Positions 1-7,288 of a stretch of 13,665 nt of DNA are shown here, one piece after another. The DNA comes from Dehalococcoidia bacterium UBA2979. GTDB lineage: Bacteria > Chloroflexota > Dehalococcoidia > UBA2979. Below the pieces are notes generated by a model. That model was given only the letters and a program-made list of their open reading frames with translations. It was not told the origin of the DNA and did no database searches. The stretch's first letter is position 1, and the number at the start of each line of letters is the position of its first letter. The DNA is taken from contig DEAP01000030.1 of assembly GCA_002348225.1 (NCBI GenBank), positions 1 to 13,665 on the forward strand, read 5' to 3'. The position numbers and the translations under genes are program-made.

Positions 1-1
1 T

Positions 2-328
2 CTGTTCATAGTTACGAGGGTCCGACGTCACCCCCGGTTTAGGAGGAGCGGTAATGACCTAGAGATAGACCTACAAGTCACTCCCGAAGATTCTGTTCTT
101 GGAACAGTCACAGAGATAACCAATTTACAAAACAAAACCCTCGAAGTAAGAATACCGCCGCTTACACAAAACAACGCCCGAATCCGTTTAGCCGGCCAAG
201 GAATGCCAAATTCTACTGGGGGATTTGGTGACCTCCTCGGGAATGTGGTGGTCACAATACCAGAACGAGTAAGTTCAGAGGAGAAGAGGCTGTACGAACA
301 AATTCGAAGCCTCAGGACTGAAAATTAG
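2..328 (+). CDS. DnaJ/CbpA-type co-chaperone, C-terminal fragment (5' end outside window)
   Basis: This is the last 108 codons of a DnaJ-family protein, open from the window edge to TAG at 326-328. What is visible is the end of C-terminal substrate-binding domain I and most of domain II. A V-R-R-H-P-R-F-R-R-S-G-N-D-L stretch corresponds to the usual H-P-x-F-x-R-x-G-D-D-L, then comes an I-P-P-L-T-Q segment, then R-L-A-G-Q-G-M-P before G-D-L. The end is a helix (S-S-E-E-K-R-L-Y-E-Q-I) typical of the protein C-terminus. DnaJ proteins deliver unfolded clients to DnaK and stimulate its ATPase. The J domain and any zinc finger lie upstream, so DnaJ versus CbpA cannot be decided. Its stop overlaps the Shine-Dalgarno of hspR, indicating one transcript, presumably including dnaK and grpE further upstream (inference). 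Confidence 0.85.
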   Translation: MFIVTRVRRHPRFRRSGNDLEIDLQVTPEDSVLGTVTEITNLQNKTLEVRIPPLTQNNARIRLAGQGMPNSTGGFGDLLGNVVVTIPERVSSEEKRLYEQIRSLRTEN

Positions 329-336
329 GAGACCCT

Positions 337-726
337 ATGACTAATCTTCCGCAAGATGAACCACTCTTCCAAATTTCGGTCGTCTCCAAAATTATCGGCA
401 TTCACCAGCAGACCATCCGATCATACGAGCGAATGGGATTCGTTCGGCCAGCAAGGTCAAATGGAAACACTCGACTATTTTCTTCAAGAGACATCGATCA
501 GATAGGCCAAATAGTGAGCTGGATTAGCGATCTCGGCCTCAATCTAGCTGGTGTAGAGGTGATGTTGAGAATGCAAACTCAAATCAACGATCTAGAAACC
601 AAGACAAGATCACTGGAGGAAGAAAATGCGCGATTACGACAGCAAATAGATCCGCCGAATAGCCACAGAATGGACAATGATGATGACCAAGAATTTGGTG
701 CGAATTTTTTGAAGAGATTCCAGTAA
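337..726 (+). CDS. hspR: HspR, MerR-like heat-shock repressor
   Basis: A 129-residue MerR-superfamily regulator. The winged helix-turn-helix spans about residues 10-55 (S-V-V-S-K-I-I-G-I-H-Q-Q-T-I-R-S-Y-E-R-M-G, then the wing around S-N-G-N-T-R-L-F-S). The P-x-F-Q-I-S entry and H-Q-Q-T-I-R-S-Y-E-R-x-G-F-V-x-P-x-R form are characteristic of HspR rather than of metal- or drug-sensing MerR proteins. A coiled coil follows (about residues 80-105, heptad-like L/E/I), with a polar, acidic tail. Known HspR proteins bind HAIR inverted repeats upstream of dnaK or clp operons and need DnaK as co-repressor. No HAIR operator is visible here, so it should lie upstream of the operon. The start is ATG with AGGAG at 327-331, 5 nt spacing, overlapping the dnaJ stop. 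ClpC and a LON protein follow on the same strand. Confidence 0.9.
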   Translation: MTNLPQDEPLFQISVVSKIIGIHQQTIRSYERMGFVRPARSNGNTRLFSSRDIDQIGQIVSWISDLGLNLAGVEVMLRMQTQINDLETKTRSLEEENARLRQQIDPPNSHRMDNDDDQEFGANFLKRFQ

Positions 727-737
727 TAATTTTTCTT

Positions 738-742
738 AGGAG
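738..742 (+). promoter_or_regulatory. Shine-Dalgarno AGGAG that fixes the clpC start
   Basis: AGGAG at 738-742 lies only 2 nt from an in-frame TTG at 745, too close to serve it. It is 8 nt from ATG at 751 and 11 nt from ATG at 754. The ATG at 751 is therefore the preferred start. Confidence 0.7.
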
Positions 743-750
743 AATTGAAA

Positions 751-3225
751 ATGATGAGAAATGACCGTTTTACTGAGCAAGCCCAGGAGGTGATATCAGC
801 ATCACAGCAACTCGTCCGCGATGAAAGGCATCCGCAATGGGACGTAGAACATGTTTTCTTTGCACTCCTTGCATTACCTAATGGCCTCGCACGAGACATA
901 TTCTCCGCCGCATCAATCGACGCGGATCACATGCTTCGTGCCCTCCAAGAGAAGTTAAAACATTCACCTAAACTTGGCAGTGATGTCGTCCAGATCTATA
1001 CCACGCCCCGAATCATTGAAATGCTCGAAAGGGCTAACGCTGAAGCTACCAGACTAAAAGACGAGTACGTGGGAGTAGAGCACCTCTTACTCGCGGTGGC
1101 GGATGCCACTGATGGAGAGTCTGCCAGCGTACTTGAAGAGTTTGAAGTAAGTAAGGAACGCCTCTACCGAGCGCTTCAAACTATCCGGGGAAGTGCTCGA
1201 GTAGACTCCCCTACCGCCGAGTCAAAGTATCAGGCACTTACCAGATTTTCGCGAGACCTAACGGAATTCGCAAAAAAAGGCCTGCTCGATCCGGTAATCG
1301 GGAGAGACACCGAAATAAGCCGAGTGATGCAAATTTTAAATCGTCGGACCAAAAATAACCCAGTGATTATCGGGGAAGCAGGAGTCGGCAAGACCGCAAT
1401 TGCTGAGGGTCTCGCAAAACGAATTATCGACGGAGATGTTCCTGACAGACTCAAAGACAAGAAGGTGATGGCTCTCGATATGGGAGCACTTGTTGCAGGT
1501 TCAAAATTCCGAGGTGAGTTCGAGGAACGTCTCCAGGGTGTCATGCAGGAAGTAAAAGATTCGAGTGGCGAAATTTTACTCTTCATTGACGAGCTGCATA
1601 CTGTCGTAGGTGCAGGTGGTGCAGATGGAGCTATTGATGCGTCGAACATGATGAAACCAGCCCTTGCGAGAGGCGAACTCCATGTGATTGGTGCAACCAC
1701 CTTTGATGAATACAGAAAGTCAATTGAATCAGATCCTGCCCTAGAGCGTCGTTTCTCACCTGTGTATGTCGACGAACCATCTCTAGAGGACGCTGAAGAA
1801 ATCCTCAAAGGACTGCGGCCCACTTATGAGGAACATCACAAAGTAGAAATTACTGACGAGGCGATTAGTGCAGCTGTCACTTTGTCATCCAGATACGTGA
1901 CAGAGAGACATTTACCTGATAAGGCGATCGATCTTATCGATGAAGCGGCTTCGAGGCTCGTAATCGAGAGTGAGGCAATGGCACCTGAGGTACGTGACCT
2001 GAAAACCATGGTACAAAATGCTTCCGACAGGCTGGACGCAGCAGCTGAAAAGAAGGATTTTGAGCAAGCTGCTCTGATCAAACAGGAACTTATAACGATA
2101 CAAAACGAATACGAAAGCCGACTGTCCGACTGGGAATCTGAACACGGATCGACAAATGAGGTGGATAAACGTGACATCGCAGCTCTCATCGCACAAATGA
2201 CGGGCATCCCCGTGGATCGAATGCTCGAAGCGGAATCAACCAAGCTAGTAAATATGGAGGAAGTGCTGCACGAGAAAATAATCGGGCAAGATCGGGCGAT
2301 ATCAGCTCTATCAGATGCTATACGGCGCGCACGCTCGGGACTGAAGGATCCAAGACGACCTATAGGTTCATTTATCTTCGTTGGCCCCACAGGTGTGGGA
2401 AAAACCTATCTTGCACAGGCTCTCGCCGAGTACCTGTTCGATGATCAAGATGCAATCATAAGGCTGGACATGTCCGAATATGGTGAGAGCCACACTGCCT
2501 CTCGACTAATCGGTGCGCCGCCAGGGTACGTCGGGTTCGAACAGGCCGGAGAGCTAACTGAACAGGTACGGAGGAGACCCTACCAGGTGATTCTCTTCGA
2601 TGAGATAGAGAAAGCTCACCCAGATATATTCAATACACTACTTCAGATTATGGATGATGGCCGTCTGACAGACTCTCATGGCCGAACGGTAGATTTCAGC
2701 AACACAGTTCTCATTCTTACCAGCAACCTAGGAATTGATGTCCAGAAAGAATCGGTGGGATTTTTGAGATCTACTTCCAATGACGAGGTAGCTGCCCAGA
2801 AAGTTCGAATCGAGAACTCTTTAAAGAAGACTTTCAGACCAGAATTTCTGAACCGACTTGATGAAATCGTTGTATTCGAACCTCTGCAGGAGGAGGAAAT
2901 TGCTGAAGTCACAAATCTTGAAGTTCAGGAGATCGTCAGACGTATCTCAAGCCAGAATATCAGGCTAGAAGTCTCTACTCAGGCCATTAAATACTTGGCG
3001 ACTGAAGGCTACGAGCCTGAATTCGGAGCGCGGCCACTGAAGAGACTTATCGAAAAAAGAATTGAGAATATGCTGGCCCGCGCAATGCTCACTAAGGAAA
3101 TTGAGGAAGGCACAACGGTACGCATTGATATCGACCAGTCCAAAACCTCAGAAGAATTTGTCTTCCAAGTAGTTAGCGACAGCGAAGCTCGTGAAGAAAT
3201 ATTACTGACCCAAGAAACTTCATGA
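751..3225 (+). CDS. clpC: ClpC-type AAA+ unfoldase, ATP-binding subunit of Clp protease
   Basis: An 824-residue Hsp100 protein. Residues about 5-140 carry two Clp_N repeats. AAA+ module 1 has Walker A G-E-A-G-V-G-K-T (208-215) and Walker B with D280-E281. A short middle domain contains a UVR-like helix (about 431-456, K-K-D-F-E-Q-A-A-L-I-K). Module 2 has Walker A G-P-T-G-V-G-K-T (545-552), Walker B D617-E618 and sensor-2 G-A-R-P-L-K-R near the C-terminus. The middle domain is far shorter than the roughly 125-residue ClpB coiled coil. A V-G-F tripeptide at 669-671, before the F-R-P-E-F-L-N-R motif, matches the ClpP-docking loop of ClpC. It should therefore unfold substrates for ClpP rather than act as a ClpB disaggregase. 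No clpP and no adaptor (mcsA/mecA) is in view. It follows hspR by 24 nt, so repression by HspR is likely (inference). The start is taken at ATG 751 from the ribosome-binding site. Confidence 0.92.
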   Translation: MMRNDRFTEQAQEVISASQQLVRDERHPQWDVEHVFFALLALPNGLARDIFSAASIDADHMLRALQEKLKHSPKLGSDVVQIYTTPRIIEMLERANAEATRLKDEYVGVEHLLLAVADATDGESASVLEEFEVSKERLYRALQTIRGSARVDSPTAESKYQALTRFSRDLTEFAKKGLLDPVIGRDTEISRVMQILNRRTKNNPVIIGEAGVGKTAIAEGLAKRIIDGDVPDRLKDKKVMALDMGALVAGSKFRGEFEERLQGVMQEVKDSSGEILLFIDELHTVVGAGGADGAIDASNMMKPALARGELHVIGATTFDEYRKSIESDPALERRFSPVYVDEPSLEDAEEILKGLRPTYEEHHKVEITDEAISAAVTLSSRYVTERHLPDKAIDLIDEAASRLVIESEAMAPEVRDLKTMVQNASDRLDAAAEKKDFEQAALIKQELITIQNEYESRLSDWESEHGSTNEVDKRDIAALIAQMTGIPVDRMLEAESTKLVNMEEVLHEKIIGQDRAISALSDAIRRARSGLKDPRRPIGSFIFVGPTGVGKTYLAQALAEYLFDDQDAIIRLDMSEYGESHTASRLIGAPPGYVGFEQAGELTEQVRRRPYQVILFDEIEKAHPDIFNTLLQIMDDGRLTDSHGRTVDFSNTVLILTSNLGIDVQKESVGFLRSTSNDEVAAQKVRIENSLKKTFRPEFLNRLDEIVVFEPLQEEEIAEVTNLEVQEIVRRISSQNIRLEVSTQAIKYLATEGYEPEFGARPLKRLIEKRIENMLARAMLTKEIEEGTTVRIDIDQSKTSEEFVFQVVSDSEAREEILLTQETS

Positions 3226-3229
3226 ACTG

Positions 3230-3235
3230 AGGAGG
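3230..3235 (+). promoter_or_regulatory. Consensus Shine-Dalgarno AGGAGG preceding a non-AUG start
   Basis: A perfect AGGAGG sits 4 nt after the clpC stop. At the optimal 6-nt spacing the LON-protein frame offers ATC at 3242. No ATG, GTG or TTG occurs in that frame between the in-frame stop TGA at 3206-3208 and TTG 3275. Confidence 0.6.
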
Positions 3236-3241
3236 CTTGAA

Positions 3242-3919
3242 ATCGAACAACATAGCCAGATACCACTTTTCCTATTGAATAAGGTGCTTTTTCCACGTCA
3301 GGAGATCACCCTACAGATATTCGAGCCACGGTATCGGGAAATGCTCGAATTCTGCATCGAGGATTCAGTACCGTTTGGAGTCGTATCCATAGAAGCAGGC
3401 GAAGAAGTCGGAGGTGGAGCAATTCCCAGAAGTGTAGGGACAACAGCAAACATCCAACAAGTATTGCCTATTAGTAATGATCGTTTCTTAGTCTCAGCCT
3501 GCGGGGCAAAGAGGTTTCAGATTGAAAGTGACATCGAGGAAATTCCTTACCCAACTGCACAAGTCGCTTTTTCACTACCGGACGACGACACAGCAGTAAA
3601 AGGCACTGGCGATCCTGAGCTTCTGACTCCTGAAATATGGAAACAGTACCTGACCCTTGGGAAACTTCGTGACCGAGTTATTGGTGCCTGGCAACCAAGT
3701 CCAAATAATCCTTTAACGGAACATCGATTTTGTGACTCAGTGGGTGCATATACGGAGGGCTATGCTTCGGACCTCCTACGACAGGATCTCCTATCTACAT
3801 ACGAAGCAAAGGATCGGATCCCAGTAGCGAACAGTATTCTTAATCAAGCTATCCACAAATTAAGTCGACAATTGAGGCTATTGGATGCAACAAGAATCGG
3901 TGGAATTCACCAAAACTAG
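3242..3919 (+). CDS. Stand-alone LON substrate-binding (N-terminal) domain protein
   Basis: About 225 residues if started at ATC 3242. The conserved LON entry motif I-P-L-F-L-L-N-K-V-L-F-P reads through 3260-3295 and is followed by L-Q-I-F-E-P-R-Y-R-E-M-L, the signature of PF02190. There is no AAA+ module and no Ser-Lys protease site, so this is a stand-alone LON-domain protein like those often found singly in bacteria. Their role is presumed peptide or substrate binding but is poorly defined. The C-terminal half (about 130-215) is helical and ends in a leucine-rich helix. The usual start choice, TTG 3275, would cut off the I-P-L-F-L-L part of the motif and has no ribosome-binding site, so I place the start upstream (see findings). 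The gene follows clpC by 16 nt and belongs to the same operon. Its stop overlaps that of the convergent rhodanese. Confidence 0.8.
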   Translation: MEQHSQIPLFLLNKVLFPRQEITLQIFEPRYREMLEFCIEDSVPFGVVSIEAGEEVGGGAIPRSVGTTANIQQVLPISNDRFLVSACGAKRFQIESDIEEIPYPTAQVAFSLPDDDTAVKGTGDPELLTPEIWKQYLTLGKLRDRVIGAWQPSPNNPLTEHRFCDSVGAYTEGYASDLLRQDLLSTYEAKDRIPVANSILNQAIHKLSRQLRLLDATRIGGIHQN

Positions 3920-4260
3920 GACTCCATCGGATATCCAGCTTCAGCCCAGGCCTCATGTCCACCTTCAACGTTATACAAGTCCTCAAGACCGAGTGACGCT
4001 GCGAATTCTGCGGCGACTGCAGAACGCTGTCCACTTTTACAAATAAATAAAATTGGTTTATCTGTAACGAGTTTTTCAGCGTTAGCCAACACAGCCATAT
4101 GCTGGATCCTCAATGAACCTGGAACGTGTCCTTCCGCGTGTTCATGAATTTCCCTTGCATCAATCACCTGGACATCTTCGTTGTCGATCATGCGTTTCGC
4201 CTCTTCAACATCGATTCGATAGAACGGTTCACCTTCTAATTTAACGTTTTTTTCCGACAT
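3916..4260 (-). CDS. Single-domain rhodanese-like sulfurtransferase
   Basis: A 114-residue rhodanese homology domain. The family landmarks are D-A-R-E (34-37), E-G-H-V-P-G-S (43-49), the active-site loop C-K-S-G-Q-R-S with nucleophile Cys74, and the closing G-G-H-E-A-W motif before a short C-terminal tail. The six-residue loop is that of sulfurtransferases rather than the longer loop of Cdc25-type phosphatases. No signal peptide is present, so it is cytosolic, carrying sulfane sulfur to an unknown acceptor. GGAAGG upstream of ATG 4258-4260 provides the ribosome-binding site. It converges with the LON gene: the two stop codons lie within the same CTAG at 3916-3919. It is divergent from the formate dehydrogenase-like gene, 144 bp away. 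Delivering sulfur for molybdenum-cofactor maturation is possible but is only a guess from position. Confidence 0.9.
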   Translation of the reverse strand: MSEKNVKLEGEPFYRIDVEEAKRMIDNEDVQVIDAREIHEHAEGHVPGSLRIQHMAVLANAEKLVTDKPILFICKSGQRSAVAAEFAASLGLEDLYNVEGGHEAWAEAGYPMES

Positions 4261-4404
4261 CTCATGTCCTTCCTATCCTGCGCCCTAACGCACCTCAATT
4301 CCAGAGGATAATCTAAGCCATTCAGTGACTCAATTGCGCCGGCACATAGCTGATAAACTTACCCTTGTTAATATTGTAATCTACAAAAAACTGGAGCATT
4401 AAGC
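4261..4404. other. Divergent intergenic region (rhodanese / formate dehydrogenase-like gene)
   Basis: These 144 bp should contain promoters for both outward-facing genes. The right half is A+T-rich, with TAATAT at 4369-4374 and TGTAAT at 4375-4380 as possible -10 elements for the + strand gene. Neither has a recognisable -35 at 16-18 bp. GGAG at 4393-4396 is the ribosome-binding site for the GTG at 4405. I see no convincing operator or riboswitch. Confidence 0.4.
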
Positions 4405-7233
4405 GTGCCAAAACTCCAAATCGATGGTCAATTGGTCGAGGTTCCTGAGGGTTCCTCTCTCCTGGACGCAATCAAAACTGCGGAAGGTACGCTACCGCAT
4501 CTTTGCAAGCCTGATGCCCGCGAACCGTTGGGCGCATGCCGAACATGCCTCGTCGAAATCTCAGGTAGCCCTCGTCTCACTGCAGCATGCCACACACCAG
4601 CGATTGACGGTCAGGAAATACTCACAAACAGTGACAAATCAGTGCGAGTTCGCAGAGGAGTACTTGATTTAACACTTGGTATGTCGTCGGACGGAAAAGG
4701 AAAGGGATTAGCCACGCTTCACGCATCTCGACATGATCTCGAAAAATCAACTTATGTCCCGGCTCCCCGTCAGAGGGTTGATAATTCTAATCCTTTTTTT
4801 AGTTTCAACATGGCTGATTGTATCCTCTGCGGAAGATGCATTGATGCCTGCCAAGACACCCAACATATAGGCGCAATAGGTATTAATGGTCGAGGTCAAG
4901 GCGCAGTAATCGGGTCCGCTTTTGATGCAGTCTGGGAAGATTCAACTTGCACTTCTTGTGGACAGTGTGTCTCACAATGCCCGACAAGCGCCCTAGTAGC
5001 CGTGAACCAGTATGCTCCCAGAGCACTCAACAGCAGCCTTGAACTTCCAGTCATCTCTGCTAAAAATATCCGCGATAAACCAAGCAGAATCTTCCAAACA
5101 GCTCAGGACAATACAGTCACCGAAACGACCTGCCCATATTGCGGAGTGGGCTGCGGACTGAGAGTTCACACAAAAGGAAATGAAATTCTGTGGGTTGACG
5201 GTGTACCTGAGAATGGATCATCGGCCGGAATGACCTGTGTGAAGGGACGATTCGGCCTCGACTATGTGGACTCGCCTCGACGCCTTACCGAACCTATGGT
5301 GCGTAAGAATGGAAAGCTTACGGAGAGTTCATGGGACGAAGCATTAGATCTAATAGCTGACAAATTCGCGTCAGTTGTATCGACAGATCCAACCAATCCA
5401 TCTGAAACATTTGGTGGAATCGCTTCGGCGAAAGCAAGTAACGAAGACGGCTACGTCATGCAAAAATTTGTCCGGTCTGTCATGGGAACTAACTCCATCG
5501 ATCACTGCTCGCGCTTGTGCCATGCACCATCAGTTGTTGCTTTGATGGAGCAGATTGGTTCAGGTGCAACCTCAAACTCCTACGAAGACTATGACAATGC
5601 TGGCACCCTTCTAGTAGTTGGAAGCGATACCGGACGGAACCATCCGGTTGTCGGATCAAGAATCCGCATGGCTGTTGAAGAACACGGCGCGAGCCTAATC
5701 GTGGTCAATCCTATCAAGATCGATTTATGTGAATCAGCAACTCTGCATCTACAACCAAAATCGGGTACTGACGTCACATTATTTAACGCGATTGCGCGTG
5801 TAGTCCTTGAGGAAGGCCTCGAGGACCAAGAATTTATTGCGGCGAGGACAGAAGGATTCGACTCGTGGCGTGAATCAATTCTCGCAGTTTCGTTGGAAGA
5901 ATCTGAGGAAATAACGGGAGTGCCAGTTGCTGATATCAGAAAGGCTGCTTTCCTTTATGCCAATCCATCACCGGACGCGTCGGGAAATCCAAGAGGGTCT
6001 TGTCTCATCTGGGGTATGGGGGTCACACAGCATACGAACGGTTCTGATAATGCCCGCGCACTAATAAACCTTGCGCTCAGCTCCGGCCAAGTGGGAAAGC
6101 CTGGAAGCGGAATCTCACCCCTCAGAGGGCAAAACAACGTACAGGGTTGCTCGGACTCTGGCTGTCTCCCCAATATATTCCCTGGGTATGAAGCCATTGG
6201 TGGAAATACTCACGAAAAATGGGAGCATGCCTGGGAGTCGCTGATTCCTCGAACGAATGGACTTCAGTCAACTCGGATGATTGAAAAGATGCTAGATAAA
6301 ACTCTAACTACGATGTATGTAATAGGAGAAAATCCTTTGGTTTCAGACCCGTACTTGAGCCATGCAAGGGAAGCATTTAACCGATTGAACTTTTTGGTGG
6401 TGCAAGACCTATTTATGCATGAAACGGCAGAAATAGCCGATGTTGTACTACCAGCAACATCGTTTGCCGAAAAATCGGGTACGTTCACAAATTCTGAACG
6501 ACGCGTACAACTCACCAGGCAATTTATTGAGCCTGTCGGAAATACCCGCCATGACTGGGACATCACTGCCGATATTGCACGCCGGGTAATGAAAAGACTC
6601 GAACGCCCGTCAACACAATTTGACTATCAAGACTCTGCGCAGATATTTGACGAAATGGCATCGCTCACGCCGATCATTGGTGGCATATCACACGACCGAA
6701 TAGAGCGTGAAGGCGGAATACAGTGGCCCTGCCCTGATGACATGCATCCCGGTACTCAACGACTCTTCGATACAGACTTCCCGAGAGGACGCGGGTTATT
6801 TATCGCGGTAGACCAGGGACCTCCAGCAGCCGAACTACCTAGTCGCAGATATCCTTTCACTCTAATAACAGGGAGATCTCTGTACCACTGGCATACCGGT
6901 GCTATTACGAGAGAGGTACCAAATCTTCTCAAGAAGGTACCAGTTGTGACAGTCGATATACATCCTGATGATGCACGACAACTAGAGATATCAGACGGTC
7001 AAGATATACAGATAAGCTCACGACGCGGCGAAATCATAGCCCAAGTTCATGTCGTCGAAAGAATGCAACGAGGCGACATCTTCGTTCCGTTCGTAGCTCT
7101 CGAAGGCGTCGCAGCGAACATCCTCACTAATGATGCTCTTGACCCGCCGAGTGGCATCCCAGAATATAAGGCTTGTGCCGTCAGGATCGATCTACCGGGA
7201 AGTACAAGGAAGAAAAAAATTACAAAGAGCTGA
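4405..7233 (+). CDS. Formate dehydrogenase alpha subunit-like molybdopterin oxidoreductase (Cys form)
   Basis: A 942-residue multi-cofactor enzyme. The N-terminal [2Fe-2S] ferredoxin domain has Cys34, 45, 48 and 62 (C-x10-C-x2-C-x13-C). Two ferredoxin-type [4Fe-4S] sites use Cys139/142/145/149 and Cys182/185/188/192. The molybdopterin domain begins with C-P-Y-C-G-V-G-C (243-250) plus Cys278, which hold the proximal [4Fe-4S]. R-L-C-H at 370-373 puts Cys372, followed by the conserved His373, in the Mo-ligand position filled by selenocysteine in FdhF. The dinucleotide-binding C-terminal domain starts near residue 813. By family this oxidises formate to CO2 (or the reverse) and passes electrons through the iron-sulfur chain. 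The His-Cys [4Fe-4S] site found in NuoG/FdsA-like proteins has no cysteines here (none in residues 93-138). The diaphorase partners (FdsB/FdsG) and FdhD are not in the window. The start is GTG, with GGAG 8 nt upstream. The true substrate remains unproven. Confidence 0.85.
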   Translation: MPKLQIDGQLVEVPEGSSLLDAIKTAEGTLPHLCKPDAREPLGACRTCLVEISGSPRLTAACHTPAIDGQEILTNSDKSVRVRRGVLDLTLGMSSDGKGKGLATLHASRHDLEKSTYVPAPRQRVDNSNPFFSFNMADCILCGRCIDACQDTQHIGAIGINGRGQGAVIGSAFDAVWEDSTCTSCGQCVSQCPTSALVAVNQYAPRALNSSLELPVISAKNIRDKPSRIFQTAQDNTVTETTCPYCGVGCGLRVHTKGNEILWVDGVPENGSSAGMTCVKGRFGLDYVDSPRRLTEPMVRKNGKLTESSWDEALDLIADKFASVVSTDPTNPSETFGGIASAKASNEDGYVMQKFVRSVMGTNSIDHCSRLCHAPSVVALMEQIGSGATSNSYEDYDNAGTLLVVGSDTGRNHPVVGSRIRMAVEEHGASLIVVNPIKIDLCESATLHLQPKSGTDVTLFNAIARVVLEEGLEDQEFIAARTEGFDSWRESILAVSLEESEEITGVPVADIRKAAFLYANPSPDASGNPRGSCLIWGMGVTQHTNGSDNARALINLALSSGQVGKPGSGISPLRGQNNVQGCSDSGCLPNIFPGYEAIGGNTHEKWEHAWESLIPRTNGLQSTRMIEKMLDKTLTTMYVIGENPLVSDPYLSHAREAFNRLNFLVVQDLFMHETAEIADVVLPATSFAEKSGTFTNSERRVQLTRQFIEPVGNTRHDWDITADIARRVMKRLERPSTQFDYQDSAQIFDEMASLTPIIGGISHDRIEREGGIQWPCPDDMHPGTQRLFDTDFPRGRGLFIAVDQGPPAAELPSRRYPFTLITGRSLYHWHTGAITREVPNLLKKVPVVTVDIHPDDARQLEISDGQDIQISSRRGEIIAQVHVVERMQRGDIFVPFVALEGVAANILTNDALDPPSGIPEYKACAVRIDLPGSTRKKKITKS

Positions 7234-7237
7234 AATA

Positions 7238-7256
7238 TTAAGGTGATATGCCTTAA
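7238..7256. repeat. 19-bp dyad upstream of the enoyl-CoA hydratase
   Basis: TTAAGG (7238-7243) and CCTTAA (7251-7256) form a perfect 6-bp inverted repeat around TGATATG. It begins 5 nt after the formate dehydrogenase stop and ends 32 nt before the next ATG. No T-run follows, so it is not a typical intrinsic terminator. It could be an operator or a weak transcript-processing hairpin. Confidence 0.35.
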
Positions 7257-7288
7257 GCTGTGCCAAGAAATATATAAGGAGACTAGCA

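Noticed and set aside
745..750. TTG 745 as the clpC start
   Set aside because: It lies only 2 nt from the AGGAG ribosome-binding site; the ATG at 751 has proper spacing and gives the normal Clp_N beginning.
1230..2390. Long antisense open frames inside clpC
   Set aside because: They are low-complexity Ser/Arg-rich translations mirroring the coding strand, with no ribosome-binding site or domain.
751..3225. Naming the Hsp100 gene clpB because of the HspR context
   Set aside because: The middle domain is short and UVR-like, and a VGF ClpP loop is present. ClpB has a long coiled-coil middle domain and no such loop.
5500..5560. Selenocysteine insertion site in the formate dehydrogenase-like gene
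   Set aside because: The active-site codon is TGC (Cys), with no in-frame TGA, so no SECIS element is needed.
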